A stretch of DNA of 64,000 nucleotides from Stromatinia cepivora. Its lineage: Eukaryota > Ascomycota > Leotiomycetes > Helotiales > Sclerotiniaceae. Of this stretch, positions 10,157 to 23,430 are shown piece by piece. The position numbers were made by a program, and so were the translations under genes. A model generated the notes under the pieces. It was not told where the DNA came from, did not search any database, and saw only the letters and a program-made list of their open reading frames with translations. Location: NCBI GenBank assembly GCA_014898415.1, contig RCTD01000013.1:1240001-1304000 (forward strand), in the 5' to 3' direction. Numbering within the stretch: position 1 is the first letter of the stretch; every line of letters starts with the position of its first letter.

Positions 10157-13100
10157 ATGAAGATACAATTAAGAAGGAAAGAATGGTTTTATATAATTGA
10201 TCAAATATTAAACGAATATATGCAGATTGCAGGATCCAATATAGTATTTGCTTATAAGATTAATGGTCGTGTATATTATAATGTCGAATTGAAATCGGAA
10301 TATTTAAAGAACGAAGCGAATGTATTATTGTATATTTGTATAACACTCAATAATAATGATGAAATCCTTACCGACGAATATTCAACAATATATATATTCT
10401 GGAAATATTTTAAATCAAAATATACCAGAGTTAGTATAGTTACAATTAATATGTATATAACGATGATCTAGAATTTCAAATTCCAATCCAATATCTATCC
10501 CAATATAACCATTATCGAAGCTTGGGATAAATTGAAAGAGTATAGAAGGAAACTAGAAGTTGCAAACGAAAGTTATTGATTAGTATATCAAGATATTATT
10601 CTGTTTTTGGTTTTAATATATAATCTTTTAATTGATTATCAAGGAATAATAGATATATTAGATATCCAAATCAATCTTAATATCAACAATAAGATCAAAT
10701 ATTTACAAATTAAAGAACTTCGTCTTAAAGATAGATCAGAATTAGCATAAATTGTAAAAGAATCTAAATACATTTCTTGACGCTAAAAATTAGATTTCGA
10801 AACTCCAAACAATATTTGTAATCTATATCAAAGGGAAAATCATTATATATAAGACTATCTATATTTAATATAAACCAATAAACTCCTTTACAATTATTTT
10901 TGTTACCAAAGGAAAAGAAGATTATCAAATCTAAAAAAGATTTATTTCAACAAAAAAGATTAAATATATTTTATTAACAATATCTCTGAATCAGATTCCG
11001 ATATTGAAGATATAATAAAAAAAGATTACAATTTGATAAAAAAAACCATTAATAAGACTTTCTTTAACAAATAGTATATCGATATAAATGTTTCTTTATA
11101 TATATCTAATCAACCTTTATTATTCAAATCAATAGAATTTATTACTAAATAAAGAATAAAAATTAATAAAAAAATAATATATTATTGTTATTAAAATTTA
11201 ATAAATATAATATACAAAGATAATTCTAAGATACTATTTTCAAATATATTATATATACCAGAACTAAAAGTAAATTTATTATTAAAAAAAAGGATCTGCA
11301 AAACAAAATTACAAAGAGAATTCAACTCTTATTATATATATTTCAAAAAGAACAATAAGAAAGTTATCTATATTAGAATATAAGATAGAATATATATGAT
11401 TTTATATATGACCAAAGAATATAAAGATACAACTTTCTGTTCTAATATATATCAAAATGATCAAAAAAAAGGCTTCTCTTCAAAGATAATTGATAATATT
11501 AAAAATATCGATAACGAATTAATATTTAAGGAGAAAAAGAGATATCTATTATAATATCGAAGATTCAATTATCTAGATTTAAACAAGATTAAGAATTTAT
11601 ATAAGATATCTAATATAATTAAACCAATATAGATCCTAATTGAATTAGATATCTATAAAGTATATATATTCATCAAGATAACCAATCATATTCCGAAGTA
11701 ATTGAGTTTGTACAAATCAAAGAGATTCGAACTTATATATTTCGATATTGTAGAATCATTCTCAAAATCGATTCGAAAGAATCGTTATTTCATATTGATC
11801 ATTGATAATTGTATAAGAGTAAATTGGATTATATCATTTAAACAAAAAGATAATACAATTCAAATATTGAAAATTTGAAAAAAGGAGATAGAATTAACTA
11901 CTGAAGAAAAGATCATTACAATTAGAACTAACAATATATCGGAATTCCTACAAACTATTCGTGAATAATCATTAAGTACACGATCCGAAATTACAACAAT
12001 TGTTTCTTTATATCAAAACGGATTTGCAAAACAGAATATAAGGATTACAAAAACAAATATAAAAGCAATACTAAAAGAAACTGGATTACCATTAGAATTT
12101 TGAGACGAAGCTGTAGAACATGATATTTATATCAGAAATCGTATTAGTATTGGTTCTAATATAAATGAAATAGATCAATTCTTTATAGAAGCTTTTACAA
12201 ATATAATATTAGATATAGAAATATACAAAATCTAAAAGAGCAAATGTTACACTTATATCAATCCCAAGATTATTCCAAAAGGGCAGAGATATGATAAATT
12301 GCAGAATATTTCGAGAATCAATATATTTCTAAAGTATTCAAAAATTACGAATAAATATATTAAAGTATATTTTTTAAAATTAGATTATATATTTCGATTA
12401 AATAAAGTAATTATAAATGAATTTCATCAAAAAGAAAATTTGGATCTTAAATTAAGAAATTATGAATCAAATTTATAAGGAACAAAGAATATAAAATTAG
12501 ATCGAAAACCTTATAATAGATCAACAACAAATAAGGCATTTTTTCCATCTTCAATATCAAATGTGATACTTGTATCACTTTCGTTTCAAGTATTCTCTTC
12601 AACAGATATTATACCGAGTTCAATAATTGTATCAAGTATCCCAATTGTTGAATTGAAATCAGATAAATTAGATATATCAATATTAATATATGATAAAGAT
12701 AAAAATAATAATATCCAGAAAACAAATCAAGAATTTTCTTTTAAGGATATTTCAGATATCGAATTCATCATTTCAAAAGATCCAATCCAAGAATCAATTT
12801 CTGCAAACTCTGAATCTATATTAGAAGCAAAATTTAAAACCGTTTTAAATTTTGCTGATAAGTTTATTTCAGCAAAATCAAAAAGCGAAGTAAATCTATA
12901 ATCATTTGAAATCGAGCAAAAGGATGAAATGGATCTTGAAAACGAATCCTTAAAGTATTTAATACGAAAACGGAAAAGAGATATGAAACAAGATCCTAAA
13001 GAAAAACAGGAAAATAAGATTATAAGAGTATTGATTACAATATCTATATAGACCAAAATTTAAAAAAGTATAAAATACATTATAATTACAATCCCAATTA

Positions 13101-14810
13101 TTTACAAAATGGACCCTTATATCAAAGATAAGATCATTTCAGATTTCATAACTTTATTGATAGATACAAATAATACAAAAGGTATAATATATCTGGTCGA
13201 AGAAGTTCTAGGAATCAAAATACCAAGAACTTATAAGAAAGCAATATCAGATCAAAAATACTTTGAAAAATGGAAGGAAGTTATCCAAAAGGAAATCATA
13301 TCTTTAATTCAAAATAATACTTGGGAAAAATATATATTTTCTAAAGGAAGTAATTTAGTTTCAATAAAATAGATATTTACAATTAAGATTAAAAATAACA
13401 AAATAGAATAATTCAAAACAAAATTAATAACTCAAAGATTCAATCAAATACTAAAAAAGGATTACAACGAAATATTTATATCAACAATAAAATTAAATAT
13501 ATTCAGATTATTCCTAACTATTATCACAAAAGAAAATTTGAAATACTTACATTTCAATATCAAAAACGCTTTTATCGAATCATATTTGAAGAAAGAGATC
13601 TATTTCGAATTACCCTAAAATATCAAAATCAAAAAGGGATATATATTATAAACTCTACAAAGCCTATATAGATTAAAGCAAACTGAAAAGAACTAAAATT
13701 TATTATTAAAGAAAAAGCTTTTAGATATAAATTTTATACAAAATTTAGCGGATTTATATCTATATATATTCAAAGATCATAATATAATATTACTAATATA
13801 TATCAACGATATCATTATTACATCATATATATCATTACAAATCATTTGGTTCGATGAAAAGCTATCAATCCGTTTTAATATCAAAAATCTAAAGAAGATT
13901 AGTAAAATCCTAAATGTTAAAATCATTCGCAATAAAAAAGTATATATATTAATTATAAATTAAGAAGAATATTTCAACATTATACTAACCAAATACAATA
14001 TTATATATAAACAATATCAAATTAAGAAACTATCAATAATAAATTATATTTATTTCCAACCAGCAATTGATGATAATAAACTAATAGATATAAACAAATA
14101 TCAATAACAAATAGGAAATATAATTTATCCAATAATATACATCCGATCAAATATAGTATTCTCAATTGAAAGATTTTCACAATTTATAACAAAACCAACA
14201 AAATATCATATTATAGCTTTGAAGAATCTAATATGATATCTACAATCAATAATCAAATAGAAGTTATAATTCAGGTCAAAAGAAATATAATTTAATATTT
14301 ATAAAGAATATAATATATTTAATAATATAATAAAAGTATATACAAATACAGATTGAATTAATGATAAACATAATCGGAAAAGTGTTTCAAAAGGAATTGT
14401 AATATTTTATAGAGGTTCTATATTGTAGGCTAATAAGAAACAAATATTTATAGCTATTTTTAATATAGAATCAGAATATATTACAATAGTAATGTTTACT
14501 AAACAAGGGAAATGGATTGTATAAATATTTAAAGATCTATTTAAATCAAATTACATTGAAAAGAATAGAGATATAGTTCAAATACTTGATAATAATCAAA
14601 ACGTTTTAATTTTAATCAAGAATCTATATTTATATGAACGATCCAAATATATAGATATCAATTATTATTTTATCAAAGATTTAATAGAAAAAAAGAAAAT
14701 CGTTATTAGTTATATTAATATATATAATATAATTGTTAACAGAATAATGAAGTCTTGTACAAAGATTGCTTTCGAAAAATTCAAGAAAATATTAGGATTA
14801 ATAATCTAAA
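10157..14810 (+). pseudogene. Copia-2 gag-pol
   Basis: Broken polyprotein in the Ty1/Copia order. Gag is 10157-10870, with a degenerate CCHC knuckle near 10820-10860. The protease/pre-integrase region is about 11150-11650. Integrase is about 11700-12420, with a D-containing IIDN segment and a late C-terminal part recognisable by its NRxSI and KCY motifs. A linker rich in Ser/Asp/Glu follows at 12480-13060. RT is 13109-14270, where the catalytic YVDD box reads YIND because of mutation. RNase H ends near 14810. Integrase precedes RT, which separates it from Gypsy. Stops occur every few dozen codons, many at former Trp or Gln codons, as RIP would produce. Confidence 0.85.
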
Positions 14811-14841
14811 AAAATCAAATAGGATATCCTTAATAAAGGAG

Positions 14842-15007
14842 TATTGGAAATAAGATCATTATAGAATTAAAATTGAGGTTACAAAACTATAATAATACAT
14901 AGACTATATTTGGGGATAACCTCAATTCTATTTCTACTAGAATTATAAATCCTTAGTTCAACCTACATAGTCAACAATACTACTACTTCCTGCACCAAAA
15001 GTTAACA
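14842..15007 (+). repeat. 3' LTR of Copia-2
   Basis: 166 bp; starts TATTGGAAATAAG, ends GTTAACA, followed by TTTAC. Confidence 0.92.
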
Positions 15008-15530
15008 TTTACAATAATACAATTTTCTTCTGAACTCTAAATGATGTCTATATAGATATCCAAATCAACAATAGTATCTGGGATTCTTCTTATTTCTTTA
15101 ATCGAAATTTAAGGATCTTTATTCAAGCAAATCTGAAGATCCCAAAATCAAAGAAAGAAAACTTTGATCAAACGATTTGATTATCCAAGGTCTTTTAAGG
15201 ATTCTCCTTTCCTTTTAAGAAATAACGATTTATTTAATAATCAGGGATCCCTTTACTCAAAAAATCGATCTAATTGATCAAGATTATATTCCTGTATTAA
15301 TTACAATTTGTAATAAAATATATATATATCAAAATCTACAAATCTTATTATTAAATTTAACAATAGTATTGAATTTAAAGTTAATTTGTGGTAATTATTG
15401 ATTATAGAACGATTCGAACTGTATACTATATTATTTAAAAGTGAAATGCAATATTGTATATATATAATCGATTAAATCGAATTGGAAGTATAAACATATT
15501 ATTATGCTTTTTATGTACAAATGCCCCGAC

Positions 15531-16250
15531 TCACAATACTCGAATTGATCGAACAGTTTGTAGCGATCTATCGGAACCCGGTCGAAATCGATGATATTCG
15601 TTTTCAATATGAAATGTGGATTATGCCTAATACAATTCGATATAGCAATTTCCTAGAATGATATAGGAAATTCAGATTACTTATTATCCAAATGGAGATT
15701 ATCAACAATAAAGTTCTATTTAGGAATCTCGAATAAAAGATTTCCGATTTTCTCTTATAAATAGTAACAATACCTATTAAGGATTATAAAACTACAAAAG
15801 AATTTATAAATATATTTACTAGAATAAATCAAAACGAAATTTCATTACAAGAACGAAATCGATATTGTATTAATCGAAAAGCTTTTATAACTATTCGCAA
15901 ACTAACAATTACTACAAACCCTTTGCAACCCTTTTGAAACTCTAACAACTTCAATTTTGGAACCTTTATATTCCCGAAACTATTTCCACTCCGGAATATC
16001 CTTCTTGAATATACCGGCCTTGCTATATCCAATAATTATTCAAACTTCAAATGCTCATCGCCCTTTCTTTCTTTTAAAACAATATATACATTGACGCTTT
16101 GTATCAATAATTTCAATGAGATCGAGATAATACAAAAAGAAACAGAAGAATTCGAAGAATATCAGGATACCAAAGAAAACTTTAACTTAAAAGTTACAAT
16201 GGAAACTATATAGAATACTTGTTTAGAAAAAGAAAAGCATTTAAAATCAA
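15531..16250 (+). pseudogene. Gypsy-B gag
   Basis: A frame starting MPRLTILELI at 15531 reads through a gag-like helical region with several stops (the first near 15658). It lies directly upstream of the protease region and downstream of the 5' leader, the expected place for gag. Assignment rests on position and general resemblance. Confidence 0.55.
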
Positions 16251-17537
16251 ATATTTAAATTCTATCTCTATTCTAAACACTATATAGGATATAAGATTTC
16301 TTGATTTAACTAAACTTATAGAAGGAGAAGTATTTATTTTTTCTTATAATCTTTCGAAAAATAATTATATTTATCGATTAAAAGCATTTATTGATTTTAA
16401 AGCAAATGGATTTGTTTTTATTAATACTATACTCTTTATTTGTTTATTTCCTATATTTAAATCTAGAATTATATTGTTTGAAGTTTCAATTAAAGTTAAA
16501 GGATATAATGGTATACAAGGCTATACCATTACCTATTTCACATTCCTTAATTTAATGGTCAATGATTATAAACAATCTTTTGTCCTTTTCTTTATTATTG
16601 AATTAAGGAGTTATAATATTATTTTAGATAGATTTTGGTTATCAAAGATTCGAATGAAGTTTGATTGCTTTAATAGATATTTTGAATGATCTAAAGAGAG
16701 ATTCTATATCATCTCCTATTCGAATAATCTTCTTGTTATTTAATTATTCCTTTGCAAATAGAAAATCGATCGATTAATTTAACAAGATACTGATCGACAA
16801 AATGATCAGTTCGAAGAATATTAGAATCGAAGAAATTCACAATTGAATAGATCAATCACAATTGGTGATATACAACAAGAACCTTCAAATATAAATATAA
16901 TATAGACTTTTATTGAAAAGGAAGAGGTTTTGATTCTTTTCAAATTCAATCCATCTCTTTTTCAATTAATTATATTACTATTGTAAATCTACAAATGCCT
17001 TCTCTATATATCGTCCGAAGTCCTCGATCTATATATATTTAAATCCGATAAATTCCAATTAAAATGTAAGAGAGATGAACAAATTGAACTTTTTATTATT
17101 ACTTTGAAAAAACTTAATGATGTAATAGACTTTCGATAGAATGAATAATATACGGAAAAGAGAATACTGATTGCCTTAATCGAATTCAAGAATACAAAAG
17201 TTCGAGAGAAATTCGATCGAATATTAATCGAAATCGATTCAGAATTTAAAATATCATTTGAATATCGATAATATTATCAAACCTTTTCCAAGTATAAATC
17301 AAATATTTTGTCTTCTAACTAATCTTATAATTATAAAATCATATTGAAAGATGAAGAAGAACAAGTTTTGCGTTACAATCCGTTTTACAAAATATTCCTA
17401 AAACAATTAAAAATCATTAAAGAATATATTATAAATAATTTTAGCAAAAATTTCATTGAATTCAATTAAACCCTTTATACTGTACTCATTCTATTCATTA
17501 AGAAACCCAATAATAATTTGAGGTTCTATATAGACTT

Positions 17538-19211
17538 TGTTACGAGATACACGTGATCGCGTACGATCGGGCTAGTACGGTACTAAGCTCCGAGCCGATC
17601 ATATATATAGCTTCGTAGCACATTCTTTTTAGCTTTATAACTTTTAATTCTAAGGTTGATCTTTAAATATTCGTTGAATTCGTTATATTATTAAAAACTC
17701 TTCCAGATAAGAAATAGAATAACATTTGCTTATATTTATATATACTCCGTTTGCTCTTATTTAAGCATATGTTTATACTCATTCATTTGTATATAGATCT
17801 TTTTGATATTATTCGAAAATATTGTTTTTTTTTTATCCTTAATTTCTAAACTATAAATTACAATTCAATAAACCTCACAATTACAGAACTTCATGGCAAA
17901 GTGATTTATTAGTGGGATGAAATCTCGTTCCTACGCTTTTTAATTTTCGAATATATTCTGATTGCTCATACTCCTTCTTATCCGAAACCCTCTCTCCCTG
18001 ATCCTGAAAAGTTCAATAATAACTCTTAAAAGTTCGATACCTGGCTTCCTTTGATTCGAACAAAACTATAAATAGACAACACTACGATTAGCAATTCTAC
18101 AATTCAATTTTATTATATTTATCTTAATCTCGAATCTTATATACAAACTATAATACTATCTTAGCTTTCTTCTCTTAATCAAAACATTCCCTTAAATCAT
18201 ACAATGATCCTAAATCAATTCATACACATTTACAACAATCCGAATAAAGTTCAAGAAATCAAAAATAAACTATTTATTTTCAAACAAGGAATCGATTCTT
18301 TATATACTTATATTACAAAATTCGAAAGGATCTTTTACAAAGCCAAAAATCAAAATTGATCCGATTCGAATAAAATCTCAATCTTTCGCAATAAATTCAA
18401 TATTATTTTTAGAAATTATCTTTCCCAATAATTTTCTTTTTCCCGTTTTTATCCCGATTTTGTTCAGATTATACAACAACTAGCTGTTCATATAACAAAT
18501 AGATTCCCTGTATTATTCTATTCTAATAAACCTAGAGCCCTATATATATTGCAGAATCTATTCCACTTTCAGAATTATAATCCAATGAATATTAGTAATC
18601 TTAATATTATTGATGCCCTTAACCCTTTTGATACTTAATTGAACAAGCCCGATCGTACTTTGATTCTACCCTATATACAAACATTCGAGTTTTCCTTTTC
18701 TGAAAGAACTTTCTTGTACAAACAAAATAAATGCATACAATATAGAAGTAATTTTCATTGAATACAAATCTATCCGTTAGATCCGCATCAAGGAATCCGA
18801 GATCGATAAAAGCCTATTCCGGTTATTACATTAACTATTAAACCCAAAAACGATGATGATAAAGATCTAGGAGAAATGATCAATGACCGATATTTTGAAG
18901 ATCACTTGAAAGAAGCAAATAGTATAATGGATGCATATTCGTTGATTATAATGCAATCCGCACATCAGGAATTTTTATCAAAAGAAGATTAATGATTATT
19001 TTGTATTTAAATCATTCATTTAAAATGAATTCGAAGCGAACTCTTCAGAAAGGGGGGGTAATATCACAAGATACATGTGATCGCGTACGATCGGGCTAAT
19101 ACAATACTAAGTTCCGAGCCGATCATATATATAGCTTCGTAGTATACTCTCTTTAGCTCTATAGCTTTTAATTCTAAGATTGATCTCTAAACGCTCGTTG
19201 GGTTCGTCACA
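17538..19211 (+). mobile_element. C-2: gag-only LTR element, inside the Gypsy-B RT
   Basis: The 150-bp LTRs lie at 17538-17687 and 19062-19211, with duplication GACTT at 17533-17537 and 19212-19216. The polypurine tract AGAAAGGGGGGG (19048-19057) ends just before the 3' LTR. The length is 1674 bp. The insertion point falls in the RT domain of Gypsy-B: the reading frame breaks at 17537 and resumes after 19216 with the expected RT residues. Only a gag-like region is encoded, so it must have relied on another element for RT and integrase. Confidence 0.92.
17900..18640 (+). pseudogene. Gag-like region of element C-2
   Basis: The translated interior resembles the capsid-like gag of Ty3/Gypsy elements. 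A PDPEKF-type segment (about 18000) is followed by a helical region in which Phe, Tyr and acidic residues have the spacing of retrotransposon gag domains (about 18200-18420: a QGIDSLYTYITKFE stretch, then a repeating Arg/Asn-Phe pattern). Several stops interrupt it. No zinc knuckle and no pol domain follow before the polypurine tract. Confidence 0.55.
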
Positions 19212-21551
19212 GACTTTAGATTATTGAATTCCTTAATATATAAGGATCAATATTCTCTCCCTTTGATCAACGAAACATTTTCTTGACTTTCCGGTATTAA
19301 AATCTTTACTAAACTTGATATTTATCAAACTTTCTATTATATAAGAATGGATCCTGCTTTAAAAGAGTATATTATCTTCCGAACCTAATACAGATCATAC
19401 AAATACAAAATCATACTATTCGGATTAACGAATAATCTTATAACCTATTAGTATTATATGAATGATATTCTATTTGATTATCTAAACGTTTTCTATACAG
19501 TATACCTCGACGATATTCTAATCTATTCCGAAAACGAAGAAGAATATCAAACTCATATTAAACTAATTCTCGAACGATTAAAAGCTACTAACCTATAAAC
19601 AGATCTCAAAAAATACGAATTCAATATTATATATATCAAATACTTAGACTTTATTATTTCTATTAAAAGAATAAAAATAAACCCTAAAAAGATTAAAATA
19701 ATTGAGAATTGGATCTTTCCGACAACAATGAAAAAGATCCAATCATTCTTCGGTTTTTGCAACTTTTATCGACAATTCATTAAGGATTATAATATAATAA
19801 CGAAACCTTTCAATGAATTCATTAAAACAAACATTAAATTTATATTCAACGAAATATACCAAAACACATTCAATATCTTAAAGAAAAAGCTTATCTCCAC
19901 TCTATTCCTGTAATATTATAATTACCGATTTCCTTGTATATTCGAAACAGATATATCCAATAGAATAATTACTAATATATTATTACAATAGTATAACAAA
20001 GATTGATTTCCTATAACTTATTTCTTTAAAACTATAATTGCTGTTAAACTGAATTACAAAGTTTATAATAAAGAAATGCTATCAATTATTTGATCTCTCA
20101 ACCATTAAAAAACAGAACTTATCAGTTCATCATATAAAATCAAGGTTTATATCGATTATAAAGCCCTCGAATATTTCATAACTATCAAGATTCTCAATAT
20201 CCAACAAACTCGCTGAATAGAAATTCTAATCGATTATAACTTTATCATTATATATCACTCTAGAAAAGATAACCCTCTCACCAACACTTTAACTCATCAA
20301 ACCAACGAATTGGACTTCCAGAACTATATCAAAAAAAAGAATCGCCTTTAATAGTTTATTAAAAACAATCAAATTGATATCGAAATCATAAAAAAAGCCT
20401 TACGAAAACATTATCCAAACGAAACAACGATTACTAGTATCGATTTGAATGAAATCGCTCCTCGATTCGATCTAGTTAATTGTATCATCGAAGCAAATAA
20501 AACTACAGATAATTTGCTAATATTCAGAATACAAGTTACCCAAAATTATAAGTATATATCATTCCAAAATGATTTCTTGCTTTATGATGATTGTTTGGTG
20601 ATACCCAATATCGACAACCTTCGAACTTATTTGATTCGTAAAGCCCATAATTCCGTTTCCATTGCTCATCCTGGTATAAACAAAACCTACCTTTTATTAT
20701 CTCAATAATACTACTGGTCCAGAATGTACGATACTGTAGCCAGATATATACACAATTGTTACACTTGCAAATGCAATTCCGTTTCATATAATCGTATCCC
20801 CAGTTTATTATATCCACTTTCGATTCCTAATCAAGCATAGTAATATATTACTATAAATTATTACAACTTTAATAAGGATAAATATAGATATAACAACGTT
20901 TTAATTATTATTGATCGATTAACAAAACAAACTATCTTCATACCTTGTTACAAATTAATCGATACTCGAATTCAAATATAATTATATCTTTATTATGTAT
21001 ATCGATATTATAATCCCTTTGATATTATAATATCAAATTATGGCCCTCAATTTATATTATAGTTTTAGAAGGAATTCAACTAAATCCTAGAAACCGATCT
21101 CAAATTATTTATTACTTATTATCCCCAAATCGATGATCAAATTGAGATCTATAATCAATACCTTTAGTAATGGTTAAAATCGTTTATTAATTACTATCAA
21201 AACGATTGATCAGAATTCCTATTTATAATAAATTACATACAACTTACTCTTCCATATAATTCTTTAGGAGGGCTTACACTTTACAAAACCCTATACAAAT
21301 ATATACCGAAATATATATAAGAATAAAAGGAAGATATTAGTAAGTCAACAAACGATATAAATATATATGATACTTATATATATACAAAATATAATAGATT
21401 AATTTTCGTACAAACGAAAGAAGATCTATTATATACTTAAATCAAGATATCGAAATCCACAAATATTTATCAACATAAAATTGATTTCGATATCGGAGAT
21501 TATATATAACTCAATATGAAAAGTTATTCTATTTAAAGATTATCCAAGAAA

Positions 21552-21960
21552 TTGAACTTTCCAATTCAAGGAAGATTCAAAATCATTAATCGATCTGGAA
21601 GCTTTTTCAAATTCGAATTCCCGATTATAATAAAAATTCATTTTGTTTTTCCTTCAGATCGATTATACAAGGTATATAACGATCCTCTTTCTGGTCAGAT
21701 ATTCGAACCACCTTTATTTATTAATATAATTAATGATTCGGAATGGGAAGTGGAGAGAATTCTAGTAGTAAAGAAAGCATGAAAAACCTTATTATACAGA
21801 GTCTTGTAGCTTAATAATGATATCAATCTTACTTAATATCCTATTTCCGATCTTAAAATATCATTGTACTTTTTGTGCGATTTTCATTTGGCCAATCCAA
21901 TATTACCTGGTCCTTTTAATCGATTAATCGATTGGATAAAGCTTTATAAGAGCGGAAAGG
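21552..21960 (+). pseudogene. Gypsy-B C-terminal chromodomain-like tail
   Basis: The frame is open from 21552 to 21782 and then continues past stops. It follows the integrase core and carries the pattern WEVERIL...YRV-L-W/N-D...YP-SDLK, which is the chromodomain signature of chromoviral integrases (expected to bind methylated histone tails and direct insertion to heterochromatin). This fits insertion into another retrotransposon. Confidence 0.6.
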
Positions 21961-22254
21961 ATAATTATAATTATATAAATAACGATTCATCTATAAAACC
22001 AAGGAAAAGAAAAGTGTTCTTCAATATAGCAGACTAAATGTTATGATTTTATAATAATGCATATATATACAATTATAAAAGGATCAAAAACCCATACAAA
22101 TTCAAGGGAATTTGATTGTATACGTATATAATCCGAGCTTTATATAACAGACAAGCTACCACCACCAAAACAATACAAAAGCAATATATGCCTATAATCA
22201 TTTCAAAAAAATTATGCAAAGGGAAGCTTGAACATGGTAAGAACGAAATATAAT

Positions 22255-22600
22255 ATCACCCCTATCGATTTCATTCAATTTGATTCAATTTGATTGATTT
22301 AGTCAATTTGATCAATTTGATCGATTAACTTAATCGATTTCGGAATTGACCATATTAACCACCCATTATCACTATACTATAATTCAATCTCCTTCCCTTT
22401 TCTATTAAAGCTTTTTCCTTTCAAAGATTCCCCAAATCAAAAAGAATACAAATCAATATTAATTTAACTAATTGATGAACGATTTAATCGATTTGATCAA
22501 TTCATTTGTCATTTTGATCAATTTGATCGATTAATTTGGTCAATTTGATCAATTTCCAGTAAATTGACCAAATCAACCAAAATGATCAATTTAAGTGATT
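22255..22600 (+). repeat. TTTGATCAATTTGATCGATT-rich tract before the Gypsy-B PPT
   Basis: Within the 3' untranslated part of Gypsy-B, strings of the type ATTTGATC, ATTTGATT and GATCGATTAA recur in both orientations (22259-22335 and 22475-22590), making a degenerate short tandem/inverted repeat region. It has no coding potential. Confidence 0.6.
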
Positions 22601-22700
22601 TAAAGCTCATAAACCTTCACAAAACCTAATTTCCGATGAAATAGTAATGAAATAGAGGAGTGAAATGCTTAAAGACGAGCTTTTCCGAAGGGGAAGATAG

Positions 22701-22982
22701 TATCACGAATTGTAAATCATAAGAGATTAATCATATAATATCTCTTATCTTTTATATCAATTTATGAACTGATTATCTATATATATATATTACAAATCAT
22801 ATAATTTAATATAATAAAATGATAACCCTAATAACGCTTACACACAATCTTGCAGCTCATAAATGGATATTTATATATATATATCTAATCGCTTCTTATA
22901 AGCTATAGTTCTTCAATTGTAGATTCTAAAGAACATAATTGACCCTGTTTATTCAGCTCTACTACGGCTCTTGTGCGTCACA
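22701..22982 (+). repeat. 3' LTR of Gypsy-B
   Basis: 282 bp. It starts TATCACG (a G-to-A change from TGTCACG) and ends GCGTCACA, followed by GTAAC. The purine tract CCGAAGGGGAAGATAG just upstream (22685-22700) is the polypurine tract. Confidence 0.93.
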
Positions 22983-23430
22983 GTAACTAAAAAGCAAAGC
23001 AAATCGAGAAAGGATTAGTATAACTAGTAGGGGTAAAACAGAGTGAAAATTAGAGTTTTTATACAATATTACTGAAACAAAATTGAAATATGATAATATA
23101 GTTTATAATTCATAACATTACAGATCAAAACGGAAAACAGTCTGTGCAATATCGATATAGAATTATAGTAAAAGCAAAAAGCAAATTTGTATAACTACAA
23201 GAAAATATATTACAATATAATTTTATGAATTTTCTTATTGTTTTATTTTTATATTTCTTTATTATCCTGAATCTATTTGCTATATATTTTTTAAGATTGT
23301 TTTAAAAACCTGAAAACTATTTTCGATATTTATCAAATAGTAAGAAACCTTTATAATATTGGAATCAAACAATTTTTCGAAACTCGATCAAAATAATTAT
23401 AAACAATAATTCAAATAAACGAAGATACAA

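Larger units (their letters stand above)
7848..15007 (+). mobile_element. Copia-2 (family A), inside Gypsy-B
   Basis: The 5' LTR is split by element C-1 (7848-7860 plus 9541-9693), and the 3' LTR is 14842-15007. Both are 166 bp after C-1 is removed. The duplication TTTAC is seen at 7843-7847 and 15008-15012. Its length without C-1 is 5480 bp. It inserted into the 5' untranslated part of Gypsy-B. Its body is not interrupted further, so it is the reference copy for the gag-pol layout of family A. Confidence 0.93.
16300..22000 (+). pseudogene. Gypsy-B pol (protease-RT-RNase H-integrase-chromodomain)
   Basis: The protease is about 16380-16690: the DSGA site is altered to DFKA near 16393, and the ILGRPWL-like flap reads ILDRFWL near 16620. 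RT starts near 17330, is cut by C-2, and resumes at 19217; the catalytic YLDD is intact near 19500. RNase H lies in about 19920-20330. Integrase (20430-21330) keeps the HHCC zinc-binding residues (AHPG..., CYTC near 20760), the first catalytic Asp in IIDRLTK, the second region as ISNYGPQF (Asp lost) and the Glu region. A chromodomain-like tail begins with WEVERIL near 21740. Stops are scattered throughout. This is a fungal retroelement and clearly non-functional. Confidence 0.85.
7087..22982 (+). mobile_element. Gypsy-B: Ty3/Gypsy chromovirus-type element
   Basis: The 282-bp LTRs lie at 7087-7368 (TGTCACG...GTTACA) and 22701-22982, flanked by GTAAC (7082-7086 and 22983-22987). It inserted into the leader of Copia-1 just 3' of the LTR. 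Copia-2 and the gag-only element C-2 sit inside; without them it is 7052 bp. The coding order is gag, aspartic protease, reverse transcriptase, RNase H, integrase, chromodomain-like tail. This order (RT before integrase) defines Ty3/Gypsy, and the tail points to the chromovirus lineage. All frames carry stops, so the element is dead. Confidence 0.92.

Noticed and set aside
12563..13056. Open frames of about 110 codons on both strands as host genes
   Set aside because: They are the acidic linker of the Copia-2 polyprotein and its antisense; the same segment recurs in Copia-1 (34.0-34.6 kb) and Copia-3 (37.0-37.6 kb).
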